A stretch of DNA of 64,000 nt from Monarcha castaneiventris obscurior (lineage: Eukaryota; Chordata; Aves; Passeriformes; Monarchidae): assembly GCA_026261815.1 (NCBI GenBank), contig JAMPIT010000417.1, positions 7,597,501-7,661,500 of the forward strand, given 5' to 3'. This document shows positions 11,481-23,040 of the stretch, in pieces (positions within the stretch are counted from its first letter, which is position 1; each line of letters starts with the position of its first letter). Below the pieces are notes generated by a model. That model ran no database searches and was not told where the DNA came from. It saw nothing but the letters and a program-made list of their open reading frames with translations. The translations under genes were made by a program, and so were the position numbers.

Positions 11481-14400
11481 CCTACAGAACTATGAATAGA
11501 TTAGGAAAAAATGCTGGCAATTGCTTTGACTTTGTGAGCGGTTTCATGGATATCCTCGCAGGAATTGGTGAGGCAGACACCCATTCTGGACTGGTGAACC
11601 CTGTGTTTCAGAAACCAGGGTGGGACTCACGACCCAGACATCTGAACGTGAAATTGGAGGAATATTTGTTACTGAAATTCCAGTGTGTTTTCCAGAGAGC
11701 TGGGATGAGGGGAAAGGAAATGACTGCCAGAATGGCTCCAGCCCCGCTTTCTTTGTGAAGCTTCAGAAAGAAGCACAAATGACCCAATGTTAACAGGCCA
11801 GGGAGTGAAGGTCTTGCTCAGCAGGCGTAAAAATCCTTGGCACTGTGAAGGTAGCACTTCATCGGGATGATAAAGGTGATGAAGGCGATGGTATCCTGTG
11901 CGGAGGACATTCCTTTGCTGTGTGGCACAGCAGGAGGTCAGACACAGTAAATCACGGCACTTGTCTGGGGCCTGAGCTGTGTAAGAGGAGATTAGGTGAT
12001 GTCGGCTGTAGGTGTGGTGCTAAAGTCATTAAAGCCCTGCAAGCGCTTCGCTCAAGATGGGAAGAAGAGAAAAGCACAGCCAGCTATGGGAAAAGCAGAT
12101 TGCCAAGGAAAGCCCTGAGCCTCGTGGTGTTAGATATTTCCCAACAAGGGTCCAGGTGCTGCCCACACTAATGCAAGCCTAACCCTGTGGAGATCGGCCA
12201 GCTCCTCGCTGCCTACAGACACAAAACCTCCCCCAAGCAGGAGGCAACCCAGACCTTCTCCAGTGTCCTTGCCCCTTCTATCCCCTCATCCCCCTCTGCC
12301 CTCTGGCCCCGCTTCCCTTCCCCACGCTCAGATGTTCCAGCACAGCCTCCACGCTTGCTGCCGTCTGCGTGCCTGGCTCGGGTGACCTTTCCCGGGACAA
12401 TGGCTGCTATTGACTCCCTGCAGGCATGGCCAGCGATGACACAGAGCCGCAGACGCAAGGCTCCCGTCGTGGCCGAGGGTCCTGCCCGGCACAGCTGGGA
12501 GCGGGGGAGGCCGGCCTGGGAACAAGGCCTCGGCCACCAGCCCGCCTTCCATGGCGCTCTGCGGCCTGTGCGTCACACGGGTGGCTCCGGGCTTGGACAC
12601 GCTCCTCAGCCCCTTTAGTCCCACTGCGAGGTGCCAGAACCTCAGCACTAGGAATTAAAGCCTGTAACAGCCCTTTGGGAACTTACAGTGGCGGGGAAAA
12701 CCTTCCCATGTGCCCACGCACCAAAACAGCTTTGCGAGGGGAAAAAAAATCTCACATACTTTGGGAGAGATGGATACTTTGATTCACCGAGTCCTTTGTG
12801 GCTGGGGTACCATGACAGTGTAGCTGTATTTTAGTAGGCACTTTTCACACAGAGTCTTTTGGATGTGGAACTAGAAGGCAGGGACAATTTTATCAACTAA
12901 ACCCCACTACTGACCCTCTCTGCAGGGCTTGGGATGTCTGCTTCCCCACATCTTAGCCATGGGCTAACAATTCCTCCCTGTCTCACCAGGGAAAATAAAT
13001 GAGTCAGTGCACACACAGCAACTGCAAGATGGAAATTGCTATCTGAATGCTCTGATGATGATGATGAATATTACCATTGTTGCTAAAAGTGCCAGTGCCT
13101 GGCAGGACCAAAGGATCTGTTCTCTACAACTCACGGTCCCTCCCCCAGGCCCCTAACAGCTTCACTGCATTTTAACAGAAACATCAGTCCAAGTTTGACA
13201 TTTCTACCCAGCACCACCTCTTGGCAAAAATCACAGGTCTTTATGCTTCAGAACCCATTGCTGCATCCCTGCCTGGAGCTGAAACAGGACCAGAGAACAC
13301 CTTGCTCCTGACAAGCCCTGTCCCTCAGGAGAAGGAGGTCAGCATCACTCCAGATCTAGGATGCAGTAAAGGTGCAAATGAGAGGGAGGCCTGCCCCCTC
13401 AGTGTCCTAGCATGAACATCAAAGGACTTTGCTAGCCCCACCACATGCTAAACTGCAACCTCTCAATCCAGTAGAAGAGGTAGGAAAACAAATATATAGT
13501 GTTAATATACTGAAGTCTTTAGATTGGTAATTTCCACAGTGCTAAAGGCAAAAAAAATGGCTCTGGAAATATGCAGAGTCAGGCAGGAACCTCAGTGCAA
13601 ACCTTGCATGAGGAAAGATACCGTATTGGAAAAATGGACCAATCAGTCCAACATAGGCAGGTTTTAAATGTGCTCACCACCCCTGGCTAAGCCAGCAGCT
13701 GGAGTGCCCCTGCTCCTGGTAGGAAAGCTCAAGAAAGAAGGGACTATCCTCCCTCCAAATCCGGTGTTTTATTCCAAGCCAGTCAGCCAGGTTGCCCTTC
13801 AGACCACCAGTGATCCAGCCTGTCTGGGGCCAGCAAACACCTTGCTGGCTATGTCTGAAAGATCTCCCTGCCCCTTATCTGCTGCTGCCCTGGGGGGTTA
13901 CTGTCTGTTGGATGAAGGAATCCCAATTACACAATTGCCTCTCCCTCCCTCTCTTCCTACCATCCTCCGTGAGAGTGGCAAATGTCCCTGTGCACTTATG
14001 TGCAATGGGGTCTAAAGGTTTAAAGGTCCTTATCAACTGGTCCTCGACCTGCAGGCCACTCCAGCCTGAGTTCCCACACATGTCCTTGGGAATGTACCTC
14101 CCTTGGAGCAGAGAACAGACACCCGGGATTTGTTTTGCCTGCTGGGCAGTTTCCCTGAAGAGGTGGGAGAAAAGGGGGGTTAATGCAGGGTTTCATTAAC
14201 CTAAGAGTTGATTGCAACAGAAACTTGTCCTATATAGGATCTGTGTCAGGAAACAGGCTGAGGAGGAGGGGGAGAAGATAGTGGGTTATAGCAGCCCTGC
14301 TGCTTCTTCCAGACTTGCTTCCCGTAGCCAAGTCCCAGAAGAACAAAGCAGCTTGTGTCGGTTTGATACCCAGCTCCAGGTCCATAAAACTCCATGGAGC

Positions 14401-15180
14401 CAAGGAAAAGGCAAATTTGTGCATAGCTGCCTCACATAAGAAACACAGATGATCCCACAGGCCATGTGTCCCATATAGGGACACATGTGAGTTCATAGAG
14501 AACCTCCAGGCCACTTGCATGGCATCCATTCCCATGTAAGAAATTATATGGCAAAAATCTCGCTGCACACCCTTATGTGGCCTCCTGGAGATGTGTGGAG
14601 CATCTTTTGCTCAGAGGCAGAGCCACGGGTACATACACCCCAAATAACTGTAGGGATACTCCCCAGTATGAAGAGAGAGGGCTTGGGAGCGAGTGGTTTT
14701 AGGATTGGTTTCTGCTGGTCTTGGCTTCTGCTGCCAGCAAAAGGGCTGGTGCCTCCAGCCTGGCCGTGCCTTCTCCTGCTTCCTATCTCAGCATGAGCGA
14801 GCAGGTGGCAGGGTGGCACATTGGAGCTGATCAGGCTGAAAACAATCCCTGCAAAATGGATGAGCCCGGGGGAAAAAAAAAATTAAAAAGAGAGAATGCA
14901 CAGCTGGAAGGAGAGGGGAGAAGGCAGGAGAGCTGCTTTCTCCAGAAGCTTTTTTCCAAGTGACTCGCGCCAATTTTGAAACCGCACCCTCAGTCACAGA
15001 CAGAGATGTAAATACGTCTGTTCCCAGGCGTATTCTGCATCGTGGGGACATCCCTCCTCCCCAAAAGCACCCGCTTGGCTGCAGCCAGCCATGCTGGGGG
15101 AGGAGGGCAGGAAGGTGGTTTTGCTCAGGATCTTCTGCAAAGCCCTGGGAACAACTTCGGGAATGTGTGAGAGCTGCAGA
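11481..15180. other. Intergenic DNA, no gene seen
   Basis: No supported coding or RNA gene. Short ATG-trinucleotide repeats occur near 13,056-13,072. The few open frames longer than 100 codons show no family resemblance. Confidence 0.55.
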
Positions 15181-15453
15181 GGTGGAAGGAGGAATAGGGG
15201 AAGGAAGGAGGAATGGGGGAAGGAAGAAGGAATGTGGGGAAGGAGGGAGGAATGGGGGAAGGAAGAAGGAATGTGGGGAAGGAAGGAAGGAAGGAAGGAA
15301 GGAAGGAAGGAAGGAAGGAAGGAAGGAAGGAAGGAAGGAAGGAAGGAAGGAAGGAAGGAAGGAAGGAAGGAAGGAAGGAAGGAAGGAAGGAAGGAAGGAA
15401 GGAAGGAAGGAAGGAAGGAAGGAAGGAAGGAAGGAAGGAAGGAAGGAAGGAAG
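15181..15453 (+). repeat. GGAA microsatellite with a 39-bp seed repeat
   Basis: 15,277-15,452 is an uninterrupted run of exactly 44 GGAA units (176 bp). It is preceded by two copies of a 39-bp purine-rich unit (15,211-15,249 and 15,250-15,288), itself built of GGAA/GGGGA variants, which looks like the seed from which the pure array expanded. The + strand is almost entirely purine. All reading frames over it give monotonous Lys/Gly/Arg/Glu or Pro/Ser/Phe/Leu strings and are not genes. GGAA is the core of ETS-family binding sites. The array could also form triplex (H-) DNA and is likely to vary in length between individuals. Confidence 0.97.
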
Positions 15454-15548
15454 GAGCTATTGTCACTGGAGAAGGCTTTGTGTGACCATCATTGCTGAGA
15501 TTCCCTCAGCCCTGGCAGCCCTGCTGAGAGTTCTGCAAGGAGTGAATG
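15454..15548. other. Non-repetitive spacer between the two purine tracts
   Basis: 95 bp of ordinary mixed sequence separate the GGAA array from the GGAGAA tract. No gene is visible in it. Confidence 0.7.
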
Positions 15549-15765
15549 AGGGAGAAGGAGAAGGAGGAGAAGGAGAAGGAGAAGGAGAAGGAGAAGGAGA
15601 AGGAGAAGGAGAAGGAGGAGAAGGAGAAGGAGAAGGAGGGAAGGAGAAGGAGAAGGAGAAGGAGAAGGAGGGAAGGAGAAGGAGAAGGAGAAGGAGAAGG
15701 AGAAGGAGAAGGAGAAGGAGAAGGAGAAGGAGAAGGAGAAGGAGAAGGAGAAGGAGAAGGAGAAG
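15549..15765 (+). repeat. GGAGAA/GAAGGA polypurine tract
   Basis: About 217 bp of nearly pure purine made of GGAGAA units with occasional GGAGGA and GGGAAGGA interruptions. It lies 96 bp after the GGAA array, so the two together make about half a kilobase of strongly strand-asymmetric purine DNA. Open frames across it are low-complexity Glu/Gly/Lys or Arg runs and are artefacts of the repeat. Confidence 0.95.
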
Positions 15766-18700
15766 CCAGGCAGGTGGACAAGAGGGTCTGTGCCATTCCT
15801 AGAGTTGTGTTTTCTTGAGATAAGTCTGACCTATTTGCAGTCACTCCAGAGCAGCAGCAGGAGCCGGCCTTTACGTCTCTGCTGACCTTCTATTGTAGCT
15901 CAAACATTGAAGGAGATTAAGGCAGTGATCAAACAACTCCCAAACTCTGAGGCATACCCAGTATGGGACTGCAGCGATGCAGAGAAGCCCAGCCTTGCTG
16001 CCAGGTCCAAAACAGCCCATCTGGCATGCCCTGTCCTGGACCTGTGCCAAACAGATTGACTTGGGAGGCTGGGACATCTGAAGGGGTCTAACTCACAGCA
16101 TATGCATCTAGTGACTGTTCATCTCAAAATCCTGTAGGACGCCTCTCAAAACAAGAGCCAACCACCACCGATGGCTTGGAGTCGAGTCCAGGTCACTGTG
16201 GCACCCAAGCATGCCAGAAGCGTCCATCATGGTACTGTTTTCTGCTTAGTTAAGACAAGTCCAGGTCTAGGTCATAAATAACTGGGGGGAGGGACAAGAG
16301 GGGAGAGAATGAGAGGAAGGATGGCAGAAAGATCAAGATTTAGCAAAGGTACCAAAATCAGGTATCTCTGGTTGGCCACTGCAGTGGAAAGGAGGAGGTC
16401 TTGTTGAATCTTGGAGCACAAGGCCCTTCTCAAGGTGAGGAGCAGTGGTTGTACAGGACATGTGTGCCATGAATTCTGTCTCCTGCTGCTCACACAAATA
16501 TCTGGGCAGGTTGGCAAGGGCAGAAAAAAGGGGATGTGTGCTCCTTTCGTCACTTCCAGACTTCAGGGACCAGGGCAGTTAGTCCAGTACCCTTCCTCAA
16601 AAAAGAGGACAGGAGAAGAAAAGCAATGCCTTCAGGGAATATCTTCGGGGGGAACATGAAGAAAAGGTTTACAGGTTTCAACACTGTTTTCAGAGGTGTG
16701 AACAGAATACTGTGCCCCCTTGCCATGCCTCAGGTGGTTGAATGCAGGCACCTGTGCAATGACAGTCCTCATGCAGTGACCATGGTCCTCTGCTGGCACT
16801 GCTGGCAGCGTGGTGTGTGTGAGGGTGGAAGGCAGCCCCCTCTCCTGAGCTCAGGAGAGTTGCCCTGGAATGGCACATGGCCAGTGCATAGGGAAGGGCT
16901 AATATTTGGGTGCAGAAGCTAAAGACCTGCAGGCTGGGCTTTACTTCAAGTCCAGCCAGAACTTGAGATGGCTGGTATTTAAAAAAAAATAGGTTTGGGT
17001 TTTTTTTAACAGCAAGAAAGCATCTTTGGATCCCAGCTGGGTCCAAAGGCTGGTGAGACGTGAGGGTATATCTGTACCACGCTCCTTTATCGGCATTTTT
17101 CCATTCTCTGAGGTATCTCAACCCTCCGTCTGCCCAAGATAATGGAGAGGCAGCCAAAATGGCATTTTAAACTCTTGGCTCCCTCTACCAACAATTGGAC
17201 AAAGCAAAGAGGCAGGATGGGAGAAACTGGCTTTCTGGAAACTTCTGTTAGATGGCGAGGGGTCACACCCCCTTCAATAGAGATTGGAGTCGGGGGTCAT
17301 TTTACATCTGCCTTTAATGAAGAATGGTGGGAAGGGAAATTTAACTCCGATGAGCTAATTAAATATATATATAATTTCCACTCTGTTAGCAAAGGAAAAA
17401 AAAAGCCTTGGACCAGCTGCTAGGTCATTGTTTGTGAACTTAAAAATAAAAGTTTCTTGGCATAGGTTTCAGAGATGGAGGCAGTATCTTGCGTTGTCAT
17501 TCCAGAGAGCAAGGGGGAGTGAGTGAAAGAAGGATGAGGCCAGGCAAGGATAGTTCAGCTTGATTACGTGTTGCTCAGGTGTGTCTTGGCTTTTGAGCCT
17601 CTCTTCCCTCTGGCTGGTTTAGGTAATCAACATCCTGCCCAGATGGTGAGCCTCACCAGGGACAGATTTACAGGCCCCACACCCTAAAGAGGCTGGAAAT
17701 ATCCTGCCATGGGGATGGCTAATGCTTGGCAGTGCCATGAGCACGTTGGTGAGGTTCAATGGCCCCAAGCAGGATCACCTGGGACCTTCACCACATATAA
17801 GCTCAATTTAAGCTCAGGTCTAGGTACCTGCTCCTGGCCTGAGCTATGTTGTAGGTGTATCTGTGCCTAGCCTTGTCCCCAGATGTCCTGGTTCCTTGAC
17901 TGGTTGTTCTAAGTGGACTCCAGCCTTTAACTGGGGGTATCTTGGTCTCCAGGATGCACCTCAGACCTGTGCTGCAGCTGTGTCTTCAGCCCTGTCTCCT
18001 GCTGCCCCTGACTGGATCTTCACTTGTCTAAGGCTGTGACTGGAATCTGTCCCTGCTGTCACCTCGGTGCTGCTGATCACCTGTGGGACCATGCTGGGGC
18101 TGTGCTTGGCCTGAGCTGAGCTCTCCTCAGTCCTGAGCTGTGCTGGAGCCTGGTCATGGGGCTGTGTGTGACCCAGACCCACATCTCCTTCTTGGGTGAA
18201 GGCCACAGACCTTGCACCCCACTGCTTCCCCAGTGACCTTAAGGTACTACTGCATCCCTTTTTCTGTCCCTGAGGCTTCTCAGCACTGGCTTTCCCCTGC
18301 CCCCTCCCACTCCCTGGCCTCTCCACAGCGGGGCCTTGGCACCTCTCCCCTTGTCTGCCTGCCTCTGGGAGTCTTTTTCATCCCTGTGTCTCTGAAGCAG
18401 ATTCATGTGCCTGGACTGCTTCCAAGTTGTGGTCCCAACGTGGCTCCAGGTCCCCTGTCCCCACATAGTGACCTTAAACTGGTCCTGTGCCACCATCCTC
18501 ACCCAGTTCCGTGACCCTGCTGCATGTTATCGAAGCACAGCAGCCAGGGCATTTTACAAGAGCCCAGACCTCCCCGAGGTGTGAGAACACACCTTGATGT
18601 TCTGCTCCATTTAGCCCCAGCTGTGCTGGAGGTATACCCATGCCTGTTCTGTCTCCAGCTGTCCTGAACAGTTTTCCTAGAGAGCCTCTACACCTGCTTT

Positions 18701-21529
18701 GTGGGTCACTTCATCTCCTGTCCCATCTCTGTCTCTGCTTAGGTACTGAGGGACTGTACCTGGAACAGTGGGGTCACACCTGGGCTGGAATCGTGCCTGG
18801 AGTGTCCCCTCTTGTGGAGCAGCCCTCTTCTTGCTGGTCACAAGCCAGACCATGGTAGGAAGCCTCATCTCCAGGGGCCTTGGTGCTGTTTTTTCCCTTC
18901 CCACCCTGCTGCTTCCATTAGTCTGATTCTTTCTGGCAGCAGCCGCACATGGAACTGGAGACCTGAACTTTTCCATTCCCCAGCCTCCTGTGCTGCCAAT
19001 CCCTCCGAGCTGGGAATGGGCACTAAACTCACTCTCCAGCAGCAAACGGGTCCTGGCTCTCCCTCTCCCTTCCTGCCATGTGCTGTTCACTCCTTCTGAG
19101 AGGGAAGGAAGGGGAGCATTTCTCTGTGCCTCAGTGGGTCCAGCCTTGCTTGGCTTCTCTGCTGGCTCACACTATGTTGGCTGGGCTCTGGCTGCTCTCC
19201 CCCTTCCTGTGGGCACCTAGTGCTGCTCCCTCCTCTCTCCTGTCCCAGCAATGGCTCTGGCACACTTGGTGTGCTGTCATTCTAAAGAGCCTGTCCCCAA
19301 ATGCTTGGCAAAAGGGAAATTAGTAATAATAGTAACAGAAAAGACTCATAATCCCCCCAGACAGATTAGGTAGCCAGGGAAACAGAGCAAAGCAGGGGGA
19401 GCCTGGCTGGCCTCAGAGTCCTATTCCACCTGCTTGTTAGCTCAGTGACCAAGCTGGGGAGGGTCAGAGGAGGCTCTTGGGAGACACTGTCCGAAGCCAA
19501 AGGAGGGTGAGAAAAGTTTTCCTTGCTTTTGAGTCAGTCTCCCAGCCCACCTGCCTGGATTCCACTATTGGAAAGGATCTCTGCACCTCCAGACACCCTG
19601 CAGACATGCTGGCAAGCTTGAGTTAGCTGCTGGTGTCCATCTTTGTGCAGAAAGTGCTGCTGGCCCATGCTTCCCTTTCCACTGACACTGAGCAATGTGG
19701 TCAGTACGCAGTCTAGGCTTTTTTCCTCTCCAGGAGCAAGGCTGAAAGGATTCCCATGTGTGCACTTAAGACATGTCTGTTTGTCAAGAGGTGTTGGCTC
19801 CCTCCTCACTGTGGTTATGGGAAGGCCTTTTTGTTTAAAAAGGAAAACAAATGAATAGATTCCCCTGACACCCAGACTTATCAGGCACAAACCCAAGGGA
19901 GTCCCTTGTTTAAACATCGGGAGTACATTGCTGGATAACACCCCTCCTCTCCCTCCCCTCTGGGCTTTTTCTGGGGTTGTGTCAGGCTTTTTTCTGCCTC
20001 TATTTGTTCTCTCTGAGCTTCTTGTTTCTGGCCAGATCTGCTTGGGCGAAGTTGGATGGCAGCGAGGGTCCTACGGGCTTGAGTTCTGGGCTGGAACAGC
20101 ACAGGGACAGAGCTGCTCTGAGGACTTGCCATGGCAGAGCCGTAGGAGAGGATGCCATGAGCAGATGGAAACATATGGACAGTGTTTGGGGCAGGTCAGG
20201 GCCATGACATGAGGAGGCTGAAGTGGGAGAGAAAGTTTCCTCTCTCCTGATCTTAGGTTTCCCTCCCTTTTCTGCACATCTAAGCTGCTGAGGAAAAAAA
20301 CCAGTGTGCTCCCCTCCTCCCTGCCTTACAAAAACAGAGACTAGAGTCAAACTTGGAATTCCCCTCTGTCTCATCACTGGGGAGACAGGGTCTTGGTGGT
20401 GATCTCACCCCATCAGAAACCTTTCTGTGCATAAGGCTAAGAAAGCAATGAAGAGGGAGGACAGGGAGGAGGGGAGTTATGGCAGGAAACCAAGAACACA
20501 TCAGACACTCTAAATTTAGATCTTTTTATTCAGCTCGGACAATATTCCTTGATTTCTCATTGTTCAGGAGAGGGCAGAGGGCAGGGGATCTATTGAAAGG
20601 CTTTGTCCTGAGAGATGCCACTTTGTCTGGATATACGGGGGTGGAGGAGCCACGGACCACGTTGGTCTGGCATGGGGGAGCGGTGCGGGTCCCACAGTTC
20701 AGTGGGCACCTCTGGGCAGCCCTGGCACCTGTGGGGCAGAGCTCAGGGCTCCCCTCAGCCCTGCATTGGCAGGCAGGGACGGGCACAGGGCCCTCGTTGA
20801 GCAGCCACCAGCGGTGCCCCTGCTGTGGGGCAGGTCCCCGTGGCAGCGGGGCGTCAGACGCAGGGCGTGTAGGATAAATACACACCCGCTCTATACGTCT
20901 CGCTGCCTTTCCGGCATTGCAGCTCAAAGTCTATTTTTAAACTCCCTCCTTTATTACACAGGCCAGAAGATAGCGGCGGCCTGCCTCCTGCCAGGCCAGG
21001 CGTGCTGCCCTCCCACCCACCCCAGGGAGCAAGCTGTCCCCTGCATGGCATGGGGGGCACCCTGCCCAGTGACGGCGTGGGATGCAGGGTGGGCTATGGG
21101 ACCTCCCTCATCTCCCCAGGCTCAGGCCACAGCAGGCACAGAAAACTGGGCTGCCTGGCTGAATTTGTGCTGCTGCAAGCCAGCTGCTGGTGCCAGGGTG
21201 CCACTGCAGAGTGTTTCATCCCACGGTATCAGTGGGATGTCAGTTTTGCTCAGGGCCTGCAGCTGAAGGGAGGTGAATGAGCTGAAAGTCGGCTGCAGCA
21301 TCACCAGATCTGCCTGCTGCTGGTGTCTGTAGCACCAGATGGGTGCAGGCAAGAGGACCAGTTCTTGTAGGTAGCACAAGCAGGGCTTTCCATCTTGGCT
21401 GATGCCCTGACCCCCAGCCAGGAGCACTTTGAGTGGGTTTTGCTCTGTGACGTGAGCAGCAACAGCAGGTGGCAGGGGCTGAGGTGGGGGAGAGCTGCTT
21501 GCTTTTGGTTTTCGACCCTCATCTTCATT
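15766..21529. other. Intergenic DNA, no gene seen
   Basis: No supported gene. 17,270-17,420 is a small AT-rich patch (TAATTAAATATATATATAATTT core) in GC-richer surroundings. 17,800-18,850 is monotonous CTG/CCTG-rich sequence that may be an old decayed tandem repeat, but no clear unit could be defined. Confidence 0.5.
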
Positions 21530-21600
21530 TCATCATGAGTCATGTTACGTTCTGAGCTGAGTAACTGCTGGGGCTATTTTTACTCCAGCTCAGCAAAGCT
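21530..21600. promoter_or_regulatory. Candidate regulatory patch with AP-1 and MEF2-like motifs
   Basis: A perfect palindromic AP-1 site, ATGAGTCAT (21,535-21,543), is followed 30 bp later by CTATTTTTAC (21,574-21,583), one base from the MEF2 consensus CTA[A/T]4TAG. A TGAGTAA half-site lies between them. The motifs are seen directly. Function as an enhancer is inferred from their spacing alone. Confidence 0.25.
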
Positions 21601-22759
21601 TCCTTCTCGCTGCTGCCACCGCTACCGCCGCTCGCTGCAGACCCGGGGGCAAAGGATGGGGACGTGGTGAGTGGCAGAGGGCGAGGACAGGGGAAGCAGT
21701 GTTTGGGGTGGTGTCAGTGGAAAGGGGGACCGCTGCCCACCTAATCAATTTGGAAACAAAAATAGTATATGCCTTTTGAAAAACAACAGATGACCTGCGA
21801 TGTGTGGTGTATTCACACACACATACATATATATTTATTATACTGGGAGAGGGGAAGGGGGGAGGGAGAGAAATTCCTTTCGAGTGCTATTCACCAGTCT
21901 GGAAAAATAAAGAAGGAAAGCAGAACATTTTTTCCTTTCATCAAAACAGGAAAGAGAGGGGGAATGGGGTGGGGAGCAGATCCATAGACATAATGGATGG
22001 TTGCCAGTGTAAGGAAATTGTTCCCTTCTACCCTAAACTTGGGGGTTGGGGTGAGGGAGAAATAGATGGTGGTGTGATCAGGGAAGGCTGCATCCCCTCC
22101 TCCCCACTTGATGCAGGAACGTGTATGCACATAGGAAAAGTGCTGGGAAATCAGTGCCCCCCAGCCTTGCCTTTTCTCTTTGAATCCTGCTCGAGCTGCA
22201 CATCTGCAGGGATGTGAAATGCCTTTGCCTTCTCCTTCACCTCAAAGCTTGGGGCAGGAAGGCACAAACGCCACGAGCCCTCTCCCTCTCTGCCGCTGTC
22301 AGGCTCTGCCCTCCACGTGTGTCTGCATGCTCGTACCCCTTCCCCATCCTCTCCTCTCTGCCAGGTTTCTGCCAGGAATGGGTGAGATGAAGGAGGTGGT
22401 GAGGGGCTGGGGGAATCCCTCTGATGGAGAGACAACAGGCAGAGGGGGGTGGTTCCCAGAGAAAGCCTGGCAGGTCCCATCAAACGCCTGCTCCCCAGGT
22501 GACACCTTCCCTTTCCCCTGGAGCCGCTGGCTCTGTCAGGGTTTTACTCATCCTTGGAAAGCATTTTCCCTGCCAGTGCCAGGGGCAGGAAGGCAAATTA
22601 TGCAAGCCCTGCGTACCTTGAGGCTCTGCCTTTCTCCAGCACCAAATACAAACCCTAAGCTCCTTGCTCTTCTCTATCTCCTTCCTTTGGTCTCTCTTCT
22701 CCTTTCCTCTTCTTCCTCCATTAAACTGAACTCAGTCATTAAGAAGTCGGGGCAGCTCC
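21601..22759. other. Intergenic DNA, no gene seen
   Basis: No supported gene. A short ACACACATACATATATATTTATTATA simple-sequence patch occurs near 21,816-21,841. The 211-codon open frame at 22,180-22,815 has no recognisable family features. Confidence 0.5.
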
Positions 22760-23040
22760 ACGTCAGCACCTTTGGGGCAAATGGTGTAAACCACCGTGTG
22801 AGCTACGTACAGTAACCCTGTCCTTATCACCTGGGATAGTCGGGATAAACCCCACACAACCGGGCGATGTGGTGTAAAACCCACTCGCCCACAGAACGGA
22901 TCTCCGGGTGTAAACGAGGTGTAAAACTTACTCTAGGTGCTTCATCTCAGCGCCGCGGCGTCCCCCCTCCATTGACGGCTGCGGCAGCCCCACGGCGTAG
23001 GCGTAGGGATTGCTCATCCTTCTCCTGAACTTAGAGACCG
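22760..23040. promoter_or_regulatory. CpG-containing patch with four GGTGTAAA motifs
   Basis: The 8-mer GGTGTAAA occurs four times on the + strand within 143 bp (22,783-22,790; 22,871-22,878; 22,907-22,914; 22,918-22,925), the last two 11 bp apart. The patch is also locally rich in CpG (a GCGCCGCGGCGTC stretch near 22,950). It could be a homotypic binding-site cluster for an unidentified factor. No gene starts here that I can support. Confidence 0.3.

Noticed and set aside
14960..15844. Long open frames of 280, 135, 113 and 112 codons over the purine repeats
   Set aside because: They consist almost entirely of translated GGAA and GGAGAA repeats in all frames and on both strands. Absence of stops is a property of the repeat, not coding.
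17800..18850. CTG/CCTG-rich stretch considered as a tandem-repeat array or decayed gene
   Set aside because: No consistent unit length or frame could be found by eye.
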